A stretch of DNA of 64,000 bases from Hyalangium gracile (GCF_020103725.1 NZ_JAHXBG010000026.1:90610-154609); one strand, 5' to 3'. Counted from the stretch's first letter, positions 1 to 11,371 are shown. Numbers and translations are program-made. Notes: generated by a model not told the origin, from the sequence alone.

Positions 1-3000
1 GAGGGCGAGGGACGCATCCTCGTGGACCTGGTGCCCCAGCTGGAGCTCGTCGTCGGCGCGCTCCCGGCGGGTCCGGAGCTGCCGCCGCCCGAGGCGCAGA
101 ACCGCTTCAACCGCGTGTTCCGCCGGTTCCTGTCGGTCTTCGCCACGGCGCAGCATCCGCTCGTGGTGTTCCTGGATGACTTGCAGTGGGCGGATCCCGC
201 CAGCCTGGTGCTCGTGCACCACCTGCTGACCCAGCCGGAGCCGCCGCCGGTGCTGTGGATCGGCGCCTACCGGGACAACGAGGTGAGCCCCTCCCATGCG
301 CTGGTGCCGGCCCTGGAGGGGATGCGCAAGGCCGGCGCGCGACTGACCGAGCTCCGGCTGGAGCCGCTGAGCCTGGAGCAGGTCCAGCAGCTCGTGGGCG
401 ATGCGCTGCCGGGGGCGAGCCGGGAGGTCATCGTCCCGCTCTCGGCGCTGAGCCACGAGAAGACGGGGGGCAATCCCTTCTTCCTCATCCAGTGGCTGGT
501 GACGCTGTACCAGGAAGGCCTGCTGGCCCGTACTCCGGAAGCAGGGTGGCGGTGGGACGCCGAGCGCGTGCGAGCCCGGGGCTACTCCGACAACGTGGTC
601 GACTTCCTGGCGGGACGGCTGCGCCAGCTCCCCTCCGCCACGCAGCGCACGCTCCGGCTGGCCGCCTGCGTGGGCAGCCGGTTCCCGCTGTCGATGGTGG
701 GCACCCTCTCCGAGATGGGCGGGGTGGAGGAGGTGGAGCGGACCCTGGAGCCCGCGCTCCTGGAAGGCGTGCTGATGCGCGGCGGGCCGGAGGAGCTCCG
801 CTTCCTCCACGATCGCCTCCAGCAGGCGGCCCAGGCGCTCGGCTCCGAGGAGGAGAGTCAGCGGACCCACCTCCACATCGGCCGGCTGTTGCTGCGGCAG
901 CTCTCCTCGGAGCAGGCCCGCGAGAAGATCTTCGACGTGGTGAGCCAGCTCAACGCCGGCGCGAAGCTGATCGAGGAGCCCGCGGAGCGTCACCAGGTCG
1001 CTCGCCTGAACGCCGAGGCCGGCGCGAAGGCCATGGCCTCCGTCGCCTACCGTCCCGCCATCTCCTACTTCACCGCGGCCCTGGCGCTGGTCCCCGGCGA
1101 TCCCTGGGAGACGGACCCGGAGCTGGCCTTCAAGGTGCAGCTCGAGCGGGGACGCTGCGAGCTCATGAGCGGCAACGCTCCGGAGTCCCGCCGCCTGATG
1201 GACGAGCTGCGGAAGCGGGCCCGCTCCCACGCGGATCTCGCGGCCGCCTCCTTCGTGATGAGCGAGGCCTTCATCGCCATGGGGCAGGCGGTGGAGTGCG
1301 TCACGTGCCTGCTGGAGTGTCTGGCCGTGCTGGGCCATCCCATGTCGGCCCACCCCTCCTGGGAGGAGGCCGTGGCCGCTCACCGGGAGATGAAGGCGCT
1401 GCTGGGGACGCGCTCCATCGCGAGCCTCGTCGAGCTGCCGCCCATGACGGATCCGGACGTGAAGGTGGTGATGGGCGTCCTCCAGGCGATGTACTCGGCG
1501 GCCTACTTCACCGACAAGAACCTGCTCCTCATCGTCCTGAGCAGGCTCTGCTCCCTGTCGATCCAGTACGGCTTCGCGCCGCCTTCCGTCATCGGCTTCA
1601 GCTGGATGGGGGTGATGAGCGGCTCGCTCTTCAAGCAGTACCGGGAGGGCGAGGCCTGGGGCGTGCTCGCCCGCGAGCTCCTCGACCGGTACGACCTGGC
1701 AGCCCTGCGGGGCCGGGTGCTCTTCAGCCTCCTGTACATCTTCGCCTGGACCCGGCCGCTCCCTGCCGTGCAGGAGATGGCCCTCAGCGCTCTCCACCAC
1801 TCCCTTCAGGTGGGGGACTTCCTGTCGGCCCCGTACATCTGCTCCACGGTGGTCTCGAATCACCTCCTCATGGGGCACAACCTGGATGATCTCCACCAGG
1901 AGTCGATGATGCGCGCAGAGCTGCTGCGCAAGGCCGGGGTCACGGACCCGCAGGCCTTGTTCCTCATCTCCCTGCGCTACATCCAGCAGCTGCGTGGGCG
2001 CACGCGCTCCTTCGACACGCTGGACGGGGACTCGTTCGACGAGAAGGCCTTCGAGGCCTCGCTGACGGCCGCGCGCATGAGCGTGATGCTCGGCAGCTAC
2101 TGGCTCACCAAGCTCAAGTCGCGCTTCATGTGCGGCGCGTATGCGCAGGCGCGCGAGGCGGCGCAGCGGGTGAAAGAGCTGCTGGAAGCCTTGACCGGCA
2201 ACATCCAGATCCTGGACTACCACCTCTACCGCGCGCTGACCCTGGCGGCGTGCTTCGAGCGCGTGCCAGCGGAGGAGCAGGGGCGGCTCCTCGAGGACAT
2301 CCAACGGCACCAGCAGCAGCTGGCGGAGTGGGCCGCGCTGTGCCCCGAGACCTTCCGTGGCCCCGAGCGGCTCGTCTCCGCGGAGCTGGCGCGGCTCACG
2401 GGGCGGCTCGACGAGGCGACGGGCGCCTACGAGGAGGCCTATCAGGCCGCTCGAGAGGGAGGCTTCACCCAGAACGTGGGGCTGGCCGCCGAGCTCGCGG
2501 CGAACTTCTGGCGCATGCGGAACGCGCCGGTCATCGCCATCAACTACGCGCGCGAGGCTCGCGAGGCCTACCTGAAGTGGGGGGCGTGGGGAAAGGTCCA
2601 GCACCTGGAGGCGCAGTGGCAGCGGATGGGGCCCGCGCGATCCGCGGGCGAGGCGTCCTCCACCAACACGGAGTCCACCCGCATCGACGCGCTCACGGTG
2701 GTGAAGGCCCAGCAGGCCATCTCCGGGGAGATCGTGCTCGAGCGGCTGGTGACCACGCTGATGCAGGTGGCGATCGAGAACGCGGGGGCCCAGCGGGGGG
2801 CCCTGCTCCTGCAGCAGGCAGGGACGCTCTCGGTGGCGGCCACCTCCGGTGCGGAGACGGGAGGCCCGAGCGGGCCGGAGGGGGAGGGGACCCGCGGCGA
2901 GCTGCCGTGGACGCTCCTGGCCTACGTGCGGCGCACGCACGAGCACGTGCTGATCGGAGATGCTTCCAAGCCCCACCCGTTCTCGGCGGACCCCTGGTTC

Positions 3001-4098
3001 CAGCGCGTCCAGGCGCGGTCGGTGCTCTGCCTGCCGCTGCTGCGCAAGGAGTCGTTCTACGGGGCGCTGTTCCTGGAGAACGATCTGGCGACCAATGCCT
3101 TCACGCCCGCGCGCCTGGCGCTGCTCAGCCAGCTGGCCGCGCAGGCCGCCATCTCCATCGAGAACGCGCGGCTGTACGGCGAGGTGCAGCGGGCGGAGAC
3201 GGCCCTGCGCCGCGCCAACGATGAGCTGGAGCAGCGGGTGGCGGCGCGCACGCGTCAGCTCGAGGAGGCGCAGGCCCGGCTGGTGGACACGGCGCGGGAG
3301 GTGGGCATGGCGGAGGTGGCCTCCAACGTGCTCCACAACGTGGGCAACGTGCTCACCAGCGCCGTCATCAACCTGGAGATGATGCGCAAGCTGGTGGACT
3401 CCTCGCGGGTGGGCCGGTTGGGGCAGGTGACCGCGATGCTCCGGGAGCACCGGGCGCGGCTGGTGGACTTCCTCACCCAGGATCCGCGCGGCAGCCACCT
3501 GCCGGACTACCTCGAGGCCCTCTCCGAGGAGCTGCTGCGCGAGCAGCAGTCCCTGCGAGGAGACCTGCAGACGATGAGCCAGCATGTCGAGCACATCCGC
3601 TCCATCGTCCAGGTGCAGCAGGCCTACGCGAGCGCGGCGCTCCTGCGGGAGCAGTGCGATCTCTCCGTGCTCATCGGGGATGCGCTGCGGATCCAGGAGG
3701 CCGCGCTCGAGCGCCACGGTGTCACCATCACCCAGGAGCTGTCGAAGGTGCCCATGGTGCTGGTGGACAGGCACAAGGTGTTGCAGATCCTCATCAACCT
3801 GCTGAGCAACGCGAAGAACGCGCTGGGGGCGATGCCGGAGGGCCAGCGGAACGTGCGCGTGCGGCTGGGGGCCGAGGGGGGGATGGCTCGCATCCAGGTG
3901 GTGGACAATGGCACCGGGTTCGCGCCGGAGGTGCGTCCCCAGCTCTTCCGGCACGGCTTCACGACCCGCAAGGACGGGCACGGCTTCGGCCTGCACGCGA
4001 GCGCGCTGGCGGCGCAGATGCTGGGAGGACGCCTGACGCTGGAGAGCGAGGGCCCCGGTCGGGGGGCCACGGCGACGCTGGAGATTCCGCTGGGCTGA
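1..4098 (+). CDS. Trifunctional kinase/AAA-ATPase/GAF/histidine kinase fusion, 5' end cut off by the window
   Basis: The frame is open from base 1, so the N-terminus lies outside the window. The visible part begins inside an AAA-type ATPase domain with a Walker B stretch (VVFLDDLQWAD), followed by a long helical TPR-like middle, a GAF domain (about 2690-3180), a coiled coil, and a histidine kinase end. The kinase end shows a HNVGN box near 3340, an N box (NLLSNAKNAL), VDNGTGF, and HGFTTRKDGHGFGLHAS as the G2 loop. It aligns over its whole visible length with the complete 1770-residue protein encoded at 46071-51383, whose residues from about 400 onward correspond. By analogy the missing part should hold a Ser/Thr kinase domain and Walker A. 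The role is inferred to be a cytoplasmic sensor with phosphotransfer to an unknown partner. No response regulator is adjacent. Confidence 0.93.
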   Translation, partial: EGEGRILVDLVPQLELVVGALPAGPELPPPEAQNRFNRVFRRFLSVFATAQHPLVVFLDDLQWADPASLVLVHHLLTQPEPPPVLWIGAYRDNEVSPSHALVPALEGMRKAGARLTELRLEPLSLEQVQQLVGDALPGASREVIVPLSALSHEKTGGNPFFLIQWLVTLYQEGLLARTPEAGWRWDAERVRARGYSDNVVDFLAGRLRQLPSATQRTLRLAACVGSRFPLSMVGTLSEMGGVEEVERTLEPALLEGVLMRGGPEELRFLHDRLQQAAQALGSEEESQRTHLHIGRLLLRQLSSEQAREKIFDVVSQLNAGAKLIEEPAERHQVARLNAEAGAKAMASVAYRPAISYFTAALALVPGDPWETDPELAFKVQLERGRCELMSGNAPESRRLMDELRKRARSHADLAAASFVMSEAFIAMGQAVECVTCLLECLAVLGHPMSAHPSWEEAVAAHREMKALLGTRSIASLVELPPMTDPDVKVVMGVLQAMYSAAYFTDKNLLLIVLSRLCSLSIQYGFAPPSVIGFSWMGVMSGSLFKQYREGEAWGVLARELLDRYDLAALRGRVLFSLLYIFAWTRPLPAVQEMALSALHHSLQVGDFLSAPYICSTVVSNHLLMGHNLDDLHQESMMRAELLRKAGVTDPQALFLISLRYIQQLRGRTRSFDTLDGDSFDEKAFEASLTAARMSVMLGSYWLTKLKSRFMCGAYAQAREAAQRVKELLEALTGNIQILDYHLYRALTLAACFERVPAEEQGRLLEDIQRHQQQLAEWAALCPETFRGPERLVSAELARLTGRLDEATGAYEEAYQAAREGGFTQNVGLAAELAANFWRMRNAPVIAINYAREAREAYLKWGAWGKVQHLEAQWQRMGPARSAGEASSTNTESTRIDALTVVKAQQAISGEIVLERLVTTLMQVAIENAGAQRGALLLQQAGTLSVAATSGAETGGPSGPEGEGTRGELPWTLLAYVRRTHEHVLIGDASKPHPFSADPWFQRVQARSVLCLPLLRKESFYGALFLENDLATNAFTPARLALLSQLAAQAAISIENARLYGEVQRAETALRRANDELEQRVAARTRQLEEAQARLVDTAREVGMAEVASNVLHNVGNVLTSAVINLEMMRKLVDSSRVGRLGQVTAMLREHRARLVDFLTQDPRGSHLPDYLEALSEELLREQQSLRGDLQTMSQHVEHIRSIVQVQQAYASAALLREQCDLSVLIGDALRIQEAALERHGVTITQELSKVPMVLVDRHKVLQILINLLSNAKNALGAMPEGQRNVRVRLGAEGGMARIQVVDNGTGFAPEVRPQLFRHGFTTRKDGHGFGLHASALAAQMLGGRLTLESEGPGRGATATLEIPLG

Positions 4099-4142
4099 GC
4101 TCGCGGACGCTATGTCCTCGAGGCGCGAGCGTTACTCTCCGC

Positions 4143-5426
4143 ATGACACGGATTCGCTCGCTGAGCCATGTCCTGCTGGCTGTCCTGGTGGCCTCCTGTG
4201 CGCATTCCGGAGGACGACCGTCACCCTCGAAGCTGCTGGAGGCCTCCACCCGGCCCCAGCAGGCGCAGCTCGTCCGGGCGATGAACCGCTTTGCCCTCGA
4301 GCTGTATCCATCCGCCCGAGGCCGTGAGCCCAATGCGGTCTTCTCTCCGGCGAGCATCTACTGGGCGCTCCTGTTGCTGGAGCCCGGGACTCGAGGCAGC
4401 TCCGCCTCGCAGCTCCAGCAGGGGATGCACCTTCCCTTCACCGGTGAGGCGCTCCACGCCGAGGCAGGCGAGATGATGCAGGCCCTGCGCACTCCCGCCA
4501 GCCATTCCGAGAGCACGTTGCGCGTCGCCAACGGACTCTTCGGCCGGGAGGGGTTCTCCTTTCGGAAGGAGTTCCTCTCCTTGCTCCGCGACAGGTACGC
4601 GGCGGAGTTCACCTCGTTGGACTTCGAGGAGGACAGCGCGGGCGCCCGCGAGCACATCAACCGCTGGGTGGCCGAGCAGACCCAGGGAAGGATCCCGGAG
4701 ATCCTCGGCGAGGGCTCGCCTTCGGCGGATGCGGCCATGCTGCTGGTGAATGCCGTCTACTTCTTCGCGGGCTGGAGTGACGAGTTCTCCGTGGGAGCGA
4801 CACGTCCGGAGGAGTTCTCGCTGCTGGAGGGCGGCAAGACCACCGTCCAGATGATGCGGAGTACCACCTGGCAGAGCTATGGCTCCTCGGGCCCGGTCAG
4901 GGTGCTGGAGATGGGCTACACCGGTTCTCCGGTCGTCTTCGACATCCTGCTGCCCAAGGATGTCGACGGACTGCCAGAGGTGGAGGCTCAGCTGACGCCG
5001 GAGCGGCTCGACGAATGGCTGGGTGGGCTCGAGTCGACGCGGGTGGACCTCTCGCTGCCGAGGTTCCGGGTGACCTCCGAGATTGCGTCCCTGAAAGGGT
5101 CCTTGCAGACACTGGGCCTGCGTGACGTGTTCCGTCCCCTGGTGGCGGATCTCTCCGGGATGGGAGGACGTCGGGGAGAGATCTTCGTGAGTGATGTCGT
5201 TCACAAGGCCTTCCTGGAGATCAACGAGAAGGGGACGGAAGCCGCGGCCGTTACGGCCGTCCAGACGACAATCGTCAGCCTGGGCCCTCCGCCTCCCGAG
5301 CCCATCGAGTTCCGGGTCGACCGTCCCTTCCTCTTCCTGCTCCGCGATAGCCGGACCCAGCAGATCCTGTTCATGGGCCGCGTCACTCGTCCCGAGGCTC
5401 CGCCGGCCCCTCCGAGTGATTATTGA
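4143..5426 (+). CDS. Lipoprotein serpin (serine protease inhibitor)
   Basis: 427 residues. The N-terminus is a lipoprotein signal with lipobox VASC at Cys19, so the product should be exported and lipid-anchored. The rest is a full-length serpin core, about 375 residues as is usual: N-terminal ALELY and VFSPASI, the breach/shutter region LVNAVYFFAGW, and the C-terminal RPFLFLLRD and ILFMGRV. The reactive-loop hinge near residues 360-370 reads NEKGTEAAAVTA, with the small P12-P9 residues typical of inhibitory rather than structural serpins. Counting from the hinge puts P1 at about the valine of TTIVS, suggesting elastase- or subtilisin-like targets (inference). The start is set by the signal peptide. 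It lies 44 bases after the kinase gene, possibly in one transcript. Confidence 0.93.
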   Translation: MTRIRSLSHVLLAVLVASCAHSGGRPSPSKLLEASTRPQQAQLVRAMNRFALELYPSARGREPNAVFSPASIYWALLLLEPGTRGSSASQLQQGMHLPFTGEALHAEAGEMMQALRTPASHSESTLRVANGLFGREGFSFRKEFLSLLRDRYAAEFTSLDFEEDSAGAREHINRWVAEQTQGRIPEILGEGSPSADAAMLLVNAVYFFAGWSDEFSVGATRPEEFSLLEGGKTTVQMMRSTTWQSYGSSGPVRVLEMGYTGSPVVFDILLPKDVDGLPEVEAQLTPERLDEWLGGLESTRVDLSLPRFRVTSEIASLKGSLQTLGLRDVFRPLVADLSGMGGRRGEIFVSDVVHKAFLEINEKGTEAAAVTAVQTTIVSLGPPPPEPIEFRVDRPFLFLLRDSRTQQILFMGRVTRPEAPPAPPSDY

Positions 5427-5505
5427 GTCCCTGGGGCGCCTGGTCCGGCGCTGGGAGAACACGGGCCGATAGCGGGCAGCGGCACGTCCTGCTTGAATCC
5501 GGGGC

Positions 5506-6663
5506 ATGGGACGGCCCGTGGCGGACGAGTACCGGCTGCGCTTGGAGGGGCGGGCGGAGCTGCTGGAAGCCGCCCGGCTCCGCTACCGCTCCCTGCTCGA
5601 GGGGCTGAGCGCCAAGGTCTGGGAGGAGCGCCTGCGCAAGGACCGGGCGCTGCTGCGCGAGACCGCGGAGGCCCAGGCCAAGGTGGACGAGGTGCTCACC
5701 GCCGCCCTCCGCCGTGCCCAGGCCGAGGGGTGGCCGTCAGCGAGCCCCACCGCCCAGCTCCTGCGAGACGTGCAGGGGCTTCGCGAGAAGCTGCTCCAGG
5801 CCGTCACCCAGCGGCTCCTGCGCAGCCCGACGGAGCCTCTTGCCGGGCTGCTGAGGGCGCTGGAGGAGCGGGCGCTGACCGCTCCGCGGGAGCTCACCGC
5901 GGAGCAGCGCTGGCCCATCGCCCTGGAGCTGCTACCGGACGAGCTGCCCCTGCTGCGGGAACTCGCCACCTTCGGAAGGCTCCTGGCCACCCTCTTCTCG
6001 AGACCCTTCGATCCCGAGGCCCGGCTACCGTTCCTCATCCAGGAGATCGGCGCGCTGCGCAGCCAGTGGTCCCCGGGCGAGGTGGCGCTGGGGCAGGCCT
6101 GGTCCCGGCTCGCGGGCGTGGACCGGACAGGCGGTCTGGTGAATGAGCTCCGCAAGCGGGCCGAGCAGCCTCCCCTCCATCCCCCGCGCAACGGCCCCGA
6201 GCACCTGCTGCATGCGGAGTACTGGCGCTCGGTGGCGCGCAAGCGCCTGGAGCTGCTGGTCCGCACACGGGTGCACCCCCTCGAGCCCAGTCCCGCCGAG
6301 AGCGTGAAGGTGGCCTGGTGGCTCTTCGCGCGCGAGTTCACCCCCGAGGCTCGGCTGCCGGCCTCGGAGGTGGCGACCGACGCGCGCGCCGGCCTCATCG
6401 AGCTGGCCCACGAGCTCTGGACCTTGCTGCGCCCGGACCGCGCCGAGGATCCACCCCGCCTGCCGGACACGGAGTGGGAGCGCCTGAGGGAGCGCGCCCG
6501 CAGGGCCGATCAGCTGAGCCAGGGCCGCGACGCCGAGCGGATCCGCCAGGTGCTGCGGACCTTCATCTGGAAGCGCTCGATGGGCAACTCCGTCATGCGG
6601 GGCTGGCAGGAGTCCTCCAGCCTGGAGTCCCTCGTCGAGCAGGCCTGGAGTTTCGACCAGTAG
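5506..6663 (+). CDS. Hypothetical helical protein
   Basis: 385 residues, soluble, Arg/Leu/Glu-rich and almost wholly alpha-helical by composition, with no signal peptide or membrane segment. Residues 5-60 and 320-350 look coiled-coil-like. I do not recognise the family or any catalytic motif. GC-rich third positions and the uninterrupted frame support coding. It follows the serpin by 79 bases on the same strand and converges on the membrane protein gene that ends at 6898. Confidence 0.75.
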   Translation: MGRPVADEYRLRLEGRAELLEAARLRYRSLLEGLSAKVWEERLRKDRALLRETAEAQAKVDEVLTAALRRAQAEGWPSASPTAQLLRDVQGLREKLLQAVTQRLLRSPTEPLAGLLRALEERALTAPRELTAEQRWPIALELLPDELPLLRELATFGRLLATLFSRPFDPEARLPFLIQEIGALRSQWSPGEVALGQAWSRLAGVDRTGGLVNELRKRAEQPPLHPPRNGPEHLLHAEYWRSVARKRLELLVRTRVHPLEPSPAESVKVAWWLFAREFTPEARLPASEVATDARAGLIELAHELWTLLRPDRAEDPPRLPDTEWERLRERARRADQLSQGRDAERIRQVLRTFIWKRSMGNSVMRGWQESSSLESLVEQAWSFDQ

Positions 6664-6897
6664 GGAACTGGACAATCCAAGTCCTCGAAGTTGCATGGGT
6701 TTTTCAAAGACGAAACTTCCGGCGGCGGATTCTCGATAATCAAGACCGAGGGGAGACCTGGGGGCCCGATTGGCCGGGCACCTGGGGAAGTTCTCCACTC
6801 TCGCAACAATCTCACGTTCTGCCCCCGTTGCTCCCCGACCGGCGACGAGGGCAGTTCTTTTTGCGGGCCACGGTGCGCCGGAGCGCGCCGGCCGGGG

Positions 6898-8442
6898 CTA
6901 CTTCTTCCTGCTCACCCGGGGCGGAATCGTCAGGCGCGCCAGCAGCAGCGCGGCCAGCGCGTTGCCGGCGAACCAGATCACCGTGTACGCGGGGGGAATC
7001 AGCGCGAGGCTGCCCCCGGCGAGCGCCTTGCCCACCAGGTAGCCGCTGAAGCCCACCGCGAGCCCCGCCGCGAACCGCCGCAGCAGCGTCACCGGCCCGG
7101 AGAGGATGGCGATGAGCATCGGGAGCGCCGCGCTCAGCCCCACCGGCTGGGCCAGGGGCACGGAGACGAAGCGGTGCCACTCGGGCATGGGCAGTTGCAG
7201 CAGGTCGAACACGCCGCCGGAGTGCCCCGTCCACCGGAACACGAACACGCCCAGCGTCGCGACCAGGAACGGCAGCAGGAAGAGCGGGTGGAACAGGACG
7301 TTGAACAGGCCCGGCCGCGTCTGGGCTCCCATGGTCACCAGCGCGAGCACCAGCAGCACCAGCCCGAACACTGGCGGCTTCCAGTCCAGGCGAGGCGACA
7401 CGGCGGCGGTCGTCGCGGGGGTGGGGGCGTCCTTCGCGGCCGGCTGAGAGGCGGCCGCCGTCGGAGCGGTGAGCTCGGTGTCCTCGCCCTCATCCGCGAG
7501 CTGCAGCGACTGGAGCGTGGACGGGAGCTGCGCCGAGGAGAGGTTCGCGGAGGCCTGGTCCAGCAGCGCGTACGGGAAGCGGATGGCGCCGCTCACCCGG
7601 CCCTGGGGATCCACCTCCAGCTTCGCGCCCTCGAGGGAGTCTCGCAGCGTGCGCAGCTCGGCCTTCGGGAGGATGGACAGCTGGAGCACGGCCGTCTTGC
7701 GGAGCATCTCCAGCGTCGCGTGCAGGGCCTCTCCCTGCTCCTTGCTCCCGGTGAGCGCCACCGCGCGCAGCCCGAGGCCATCGGCCTCCGCGTCCAGGGC
7801 GCCCACGGCGGACTGCATCCGGAGCTCTTCGTTGCCCTGGGAGGACAGGCGCGAGCCGGACGTCACCCCGCCCAGCAGCGCGTGCGTCCAGCCCACCTCG
7901 TCGATGGCCTTCACGATGGGGCTGCCGTTCTCCAGGCCCCGGCCCTCGCGCTTGCGCTCGAGCGCCCGCTTCAGCTCCGCGCGACGGCCCATCAGCAGGT
8001 ACTTGCCGTCCAACGCCACGCTGGCCGAGCGCGACTGGACCGCCGCGGGCACGCCCTCCAGCTCGGTGAGGGTGTAGCCCTCGGACTGGAGGAAGGCGCC
8101 CAGCTTGCCCCAGTCGAAGCGGCCGCGGACCACCAGGAGCCTGTCCGCCAGGGCCACCGCGTCCACGTCCTTGCTCAGGTCGATGCCCGTCTTGTCGTAG
8201 AACTCGCGCCCGTCCTTCGCCATCCGCTGGCGAGACTCCTCCGGGAGCGGGAACTTCGCCTCCGTCGCCTGGAGGATGAGCAGCTCCTGGGCGTCCGGCC
8301 GGAAGTAGGCCAGCAGCTTGGGGTCCTTGGGGATGAGCCGTGCGGCGAACGCTCCAGGGAGGAAGCGGTCGAGGTAGCCGAAGTGGTACGCCGCGCCGGC
8401 CCCCGCGGCCAGCAGAACGACGAACACCAGCAGCTTCTTCAT
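6898..8442 (-). CDS. Membrane protein with DUF3352-like N-terminal part
   Basis: 514 residues. The start is placed at ATG 8442 because MKKLLVFVVLLAAGAGAAY is an obvious signal/anchor helix. Eleven codons upstream are also open. Residues about 35-330 form a soluble extracytoplasmic domain that resembles DUF3352-type proteins (LIPKDPKLLAYFRP at its start). A Thr/Pro/Ala linker near 345-375 leads into five or six hydrophobic helices at the C-terminus. Function unknown. It is transcribed away from phosphoglucomutase across a 198-base divergent region. Confidence 0.8.
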   Translation of the reverse strand: MKKLLVFVVLLAAGAGAAYHFGYLDRFLPGAFAARLIPKDPKLLAYFRPDAQELLILQATEAKFPLPEESRQRMAKDGREFYDKTGIDLSKDVDAVALADRLLVVRGRFDWGKLGAFLQSEGYTLTELEGVPAAVQSRSASVALDGKYLLMGRRAELKRALERKREGRGLENGSPIVKAIDEVGWTHALLGGVTSGSRLSSQGNEELRMQSAVGALDAEADGLGLRAVALTGSKEQGEALHATLEMLRKTAVLQLSILPKAELRTLRDSLEGAKLEVDPQGRVSGAIRFPYALLDQASANLSSAQLPSTLQSLQLADEGEDTELTAPTAAASQPAAKDAPTPATTAAVSPRLDWKPPVFGLVLLVLALVTMGAQTRPGLFNVLFHPLFLLPFLVATLGVFVFRWTGHSGGVFDLLQLPMPEWHRFVSVPLAQPVGLSAALPMLIAILSGPVTLLRRFAAGLAVGFSGYLVGKALAGGSLALIPPAYTVIWFAGNALAALLLARLTIPPRVSRKK

Positions 8443-8517
8443 GTCGACGGCTCCTATGGGTGGTGCTCGAGACACCCCATGAAGGGGGCGACCCGGCCTC
8501 GAGAACCGAGTCTGTCA

Positions 8518-8533
8518 CCCAGCTTACGCTGGG
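8518..8533. other. Short inverted repeat in the 8443-8640 divergent region
   Basis: CCCAGC, four bases TTAC, then GCTGGG: a perfect 6-bp dyad. It lies upstream of both divergent genes, 108 bases from the phosphoglucomutase start and 76 from the membrane protein start. It may be an operator or chance. Confidence 0.3.
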
Positions 8534-8571
8534 AGGGGTGAGCGATTGCAGGCCTCGGAAGTCCCTGAAAG

Positions 8572-8587
8572 TGGACGGTTTTTTGCT
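8572..8587 (+). promoter_or_regulatory. Candidate sigma-54 promoter for phosphoglucomutase
   Basis: TGGACGGTTTTTTGCT keeps the two invariant elements of a -24/-12 promoter, GG and TTGC, at exact spacing (GG, ten bases, GC). It lies 54 bases upstream of the GTG start at 8641. Positions between the elements match the consensus only partly. Sigma-54 promoters are common in myxobacteria, but no enhancer-binding protein gene is nearby. Confidence 0.4.
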
Positions 8588-8640
8588 CGGGGGCAACTTC
8601 CCACCTGACGGGCGGCGAGCGGTACGTATCATCCGCCCTC

Positions 8641-10278
<1,638 letters not shown>

Positions 10279-10289
10279 GAGCCTTGGCC

Positions 10290-10778
10290 ATGACCATCAC
10301 GGTTCGTCCCGCCAGGTCCTCGGACGCGGAGGCCCTGGGCCGCATGGGGGCGGCGCTCGTCCGGCAGCACCACGACTTCGACCGGGAGCGCTTCATGCTG
10401 CCGGAGGACGTCGAGGACGGGTACCGCTGGTGGCTCGGCAAGGAGCTGAAGGCGAAGGAGGCCGTGGTGCTCGTGGCGGAGCGCGACGGCGAGGTGGTCG
10501 GCTACGTGTACGGCCGCGTGGAGGCGCGCGACTGGGCCACGCTGAGGGACCGCTGTGGGGGCTTCCACGACATCTGGGTGGACGAGAAGGCGCGCGGCTC
10601 GGGCGCGGGCCGGATGCTGGCCGAGGCGCTCGTGCGACGCTTCGCCGAGCTGGGCGTGCCGAGAGTCATCCTCATGAGCGCCACGAAGAACGAGGGGGCA
10701 CAGCGCTTCTTCGCGAAGCTCGGCTGGCGCCCCACCATGGTGGAGATGACGCGGGAGACGTCGGGCTCCGAGTCCTGA
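10290..10778 (+). CDS. GNAT family N-acetyltransferase
   Basis: 162 residues, standard GNAT length. The acetyl-CoA pyrophosphate loop is RGSGAG at residues 102-107, after the strand HDIWVDEKA. The C-terminal part has the usual strand and helix (VILMSATKNEGAQRFFAKLGW). The start is the ATG 11 bases after phosphoglucomutase, so the two are probably co-transcribed. The substrate cannot be read from sequence. Confidence 0.9.
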   Translation: MTITVRPARSSDAEALGRMGAALVRQHHDFDRERFMLPEDVEDGYRWWLGKELKAKEAVVLVAERDGEVVGYVYGRVEARDWATLRDRCGGFHDIWVDEKARGSGAGRMLAEALVRRFAELGVPRVILMSATKNEGAQRFFAKLGWRPTMVEMTRETSGSES

Positions 10779-10917
10779 GCTGCTTCAGGGAAGGCCGCTC
10801 AGACACAATCTTCCCCCACCGTTGCTGCTCCCGGCAATGAACGCGCGACGCACACACCGCGCCCAAGCCCCCACCACCTGCCGGGAAGGTGCCCGTGTCG
10901 GGCGAGAACGCCAGCAA

Positions 10918-10938
10918 CTGGTCTGCTTGTCATACCAG
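10918..10938. promoter_or_regulatory. 21-base dyad, copy 1 of a shared palindrome
   Basis: CTGGTCTG, five bases CTTGT, then CATACCAG: an 8-bp dyad with a single mismatch. Sixteen consecutive bases are identical to the site at 62534-62555. The symmetry resembles operators of FadR-type GntR regulators, but no such regulator is encoded in the window. Confidence 0.4.
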
Positions 10939-11371
10939 TTCGCAACAAGTCGGACCGACAGGGAGGCCCCCGGTCCACGAGCAAGGGGGCGCCACCGCGT
11001 GTCCCACTTCGAGCCGGAACGCTCTCGCGGCCCCGCCCGCTCCGCTCCCCGTTGGCGAGGGGCAGGAGGATTCCCGCGGCTCCGAATCCATTGCGGCCCC
11101 ACCTGCCTTTCGTTCCTCCACCGGCGGTGTTCCTGGCAGCTTCTGTTCCGCGCCCACCCAGATGCTTGCCTGGGCACCTCCTTCCTTCTCGGCAGTCTCG
11201 ACAGCGGACGCCGGAGGTTCACCTGTCCCGTGCCCGGATGCTTCCACTGCCGAGGAAAGGGAGCCTGTCCACAGTGAGAGCCAGGCCGCTCTGCCGGTGG
11301 CCCCGGGAGCGTCCTGAGTGGCTGGTGCCGGCGACGCGCTAGGAGAGGGGACTTGCCAGCACTCAGGTGGG

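Noticed and set aside
4221..5507. 428-codon minus-strand open frame opposite the serpin
   Set aside because: Shadow of a full-length serpin with hinge and C-terminal signature.
10889..11317. 142-codon plus-strand open frame rich in Ser, Pro and Ala
   Set aside because: Third-position GC is well below that of nearby genes, there is no ribosome site and the protein lacks secondary-structure-like order.
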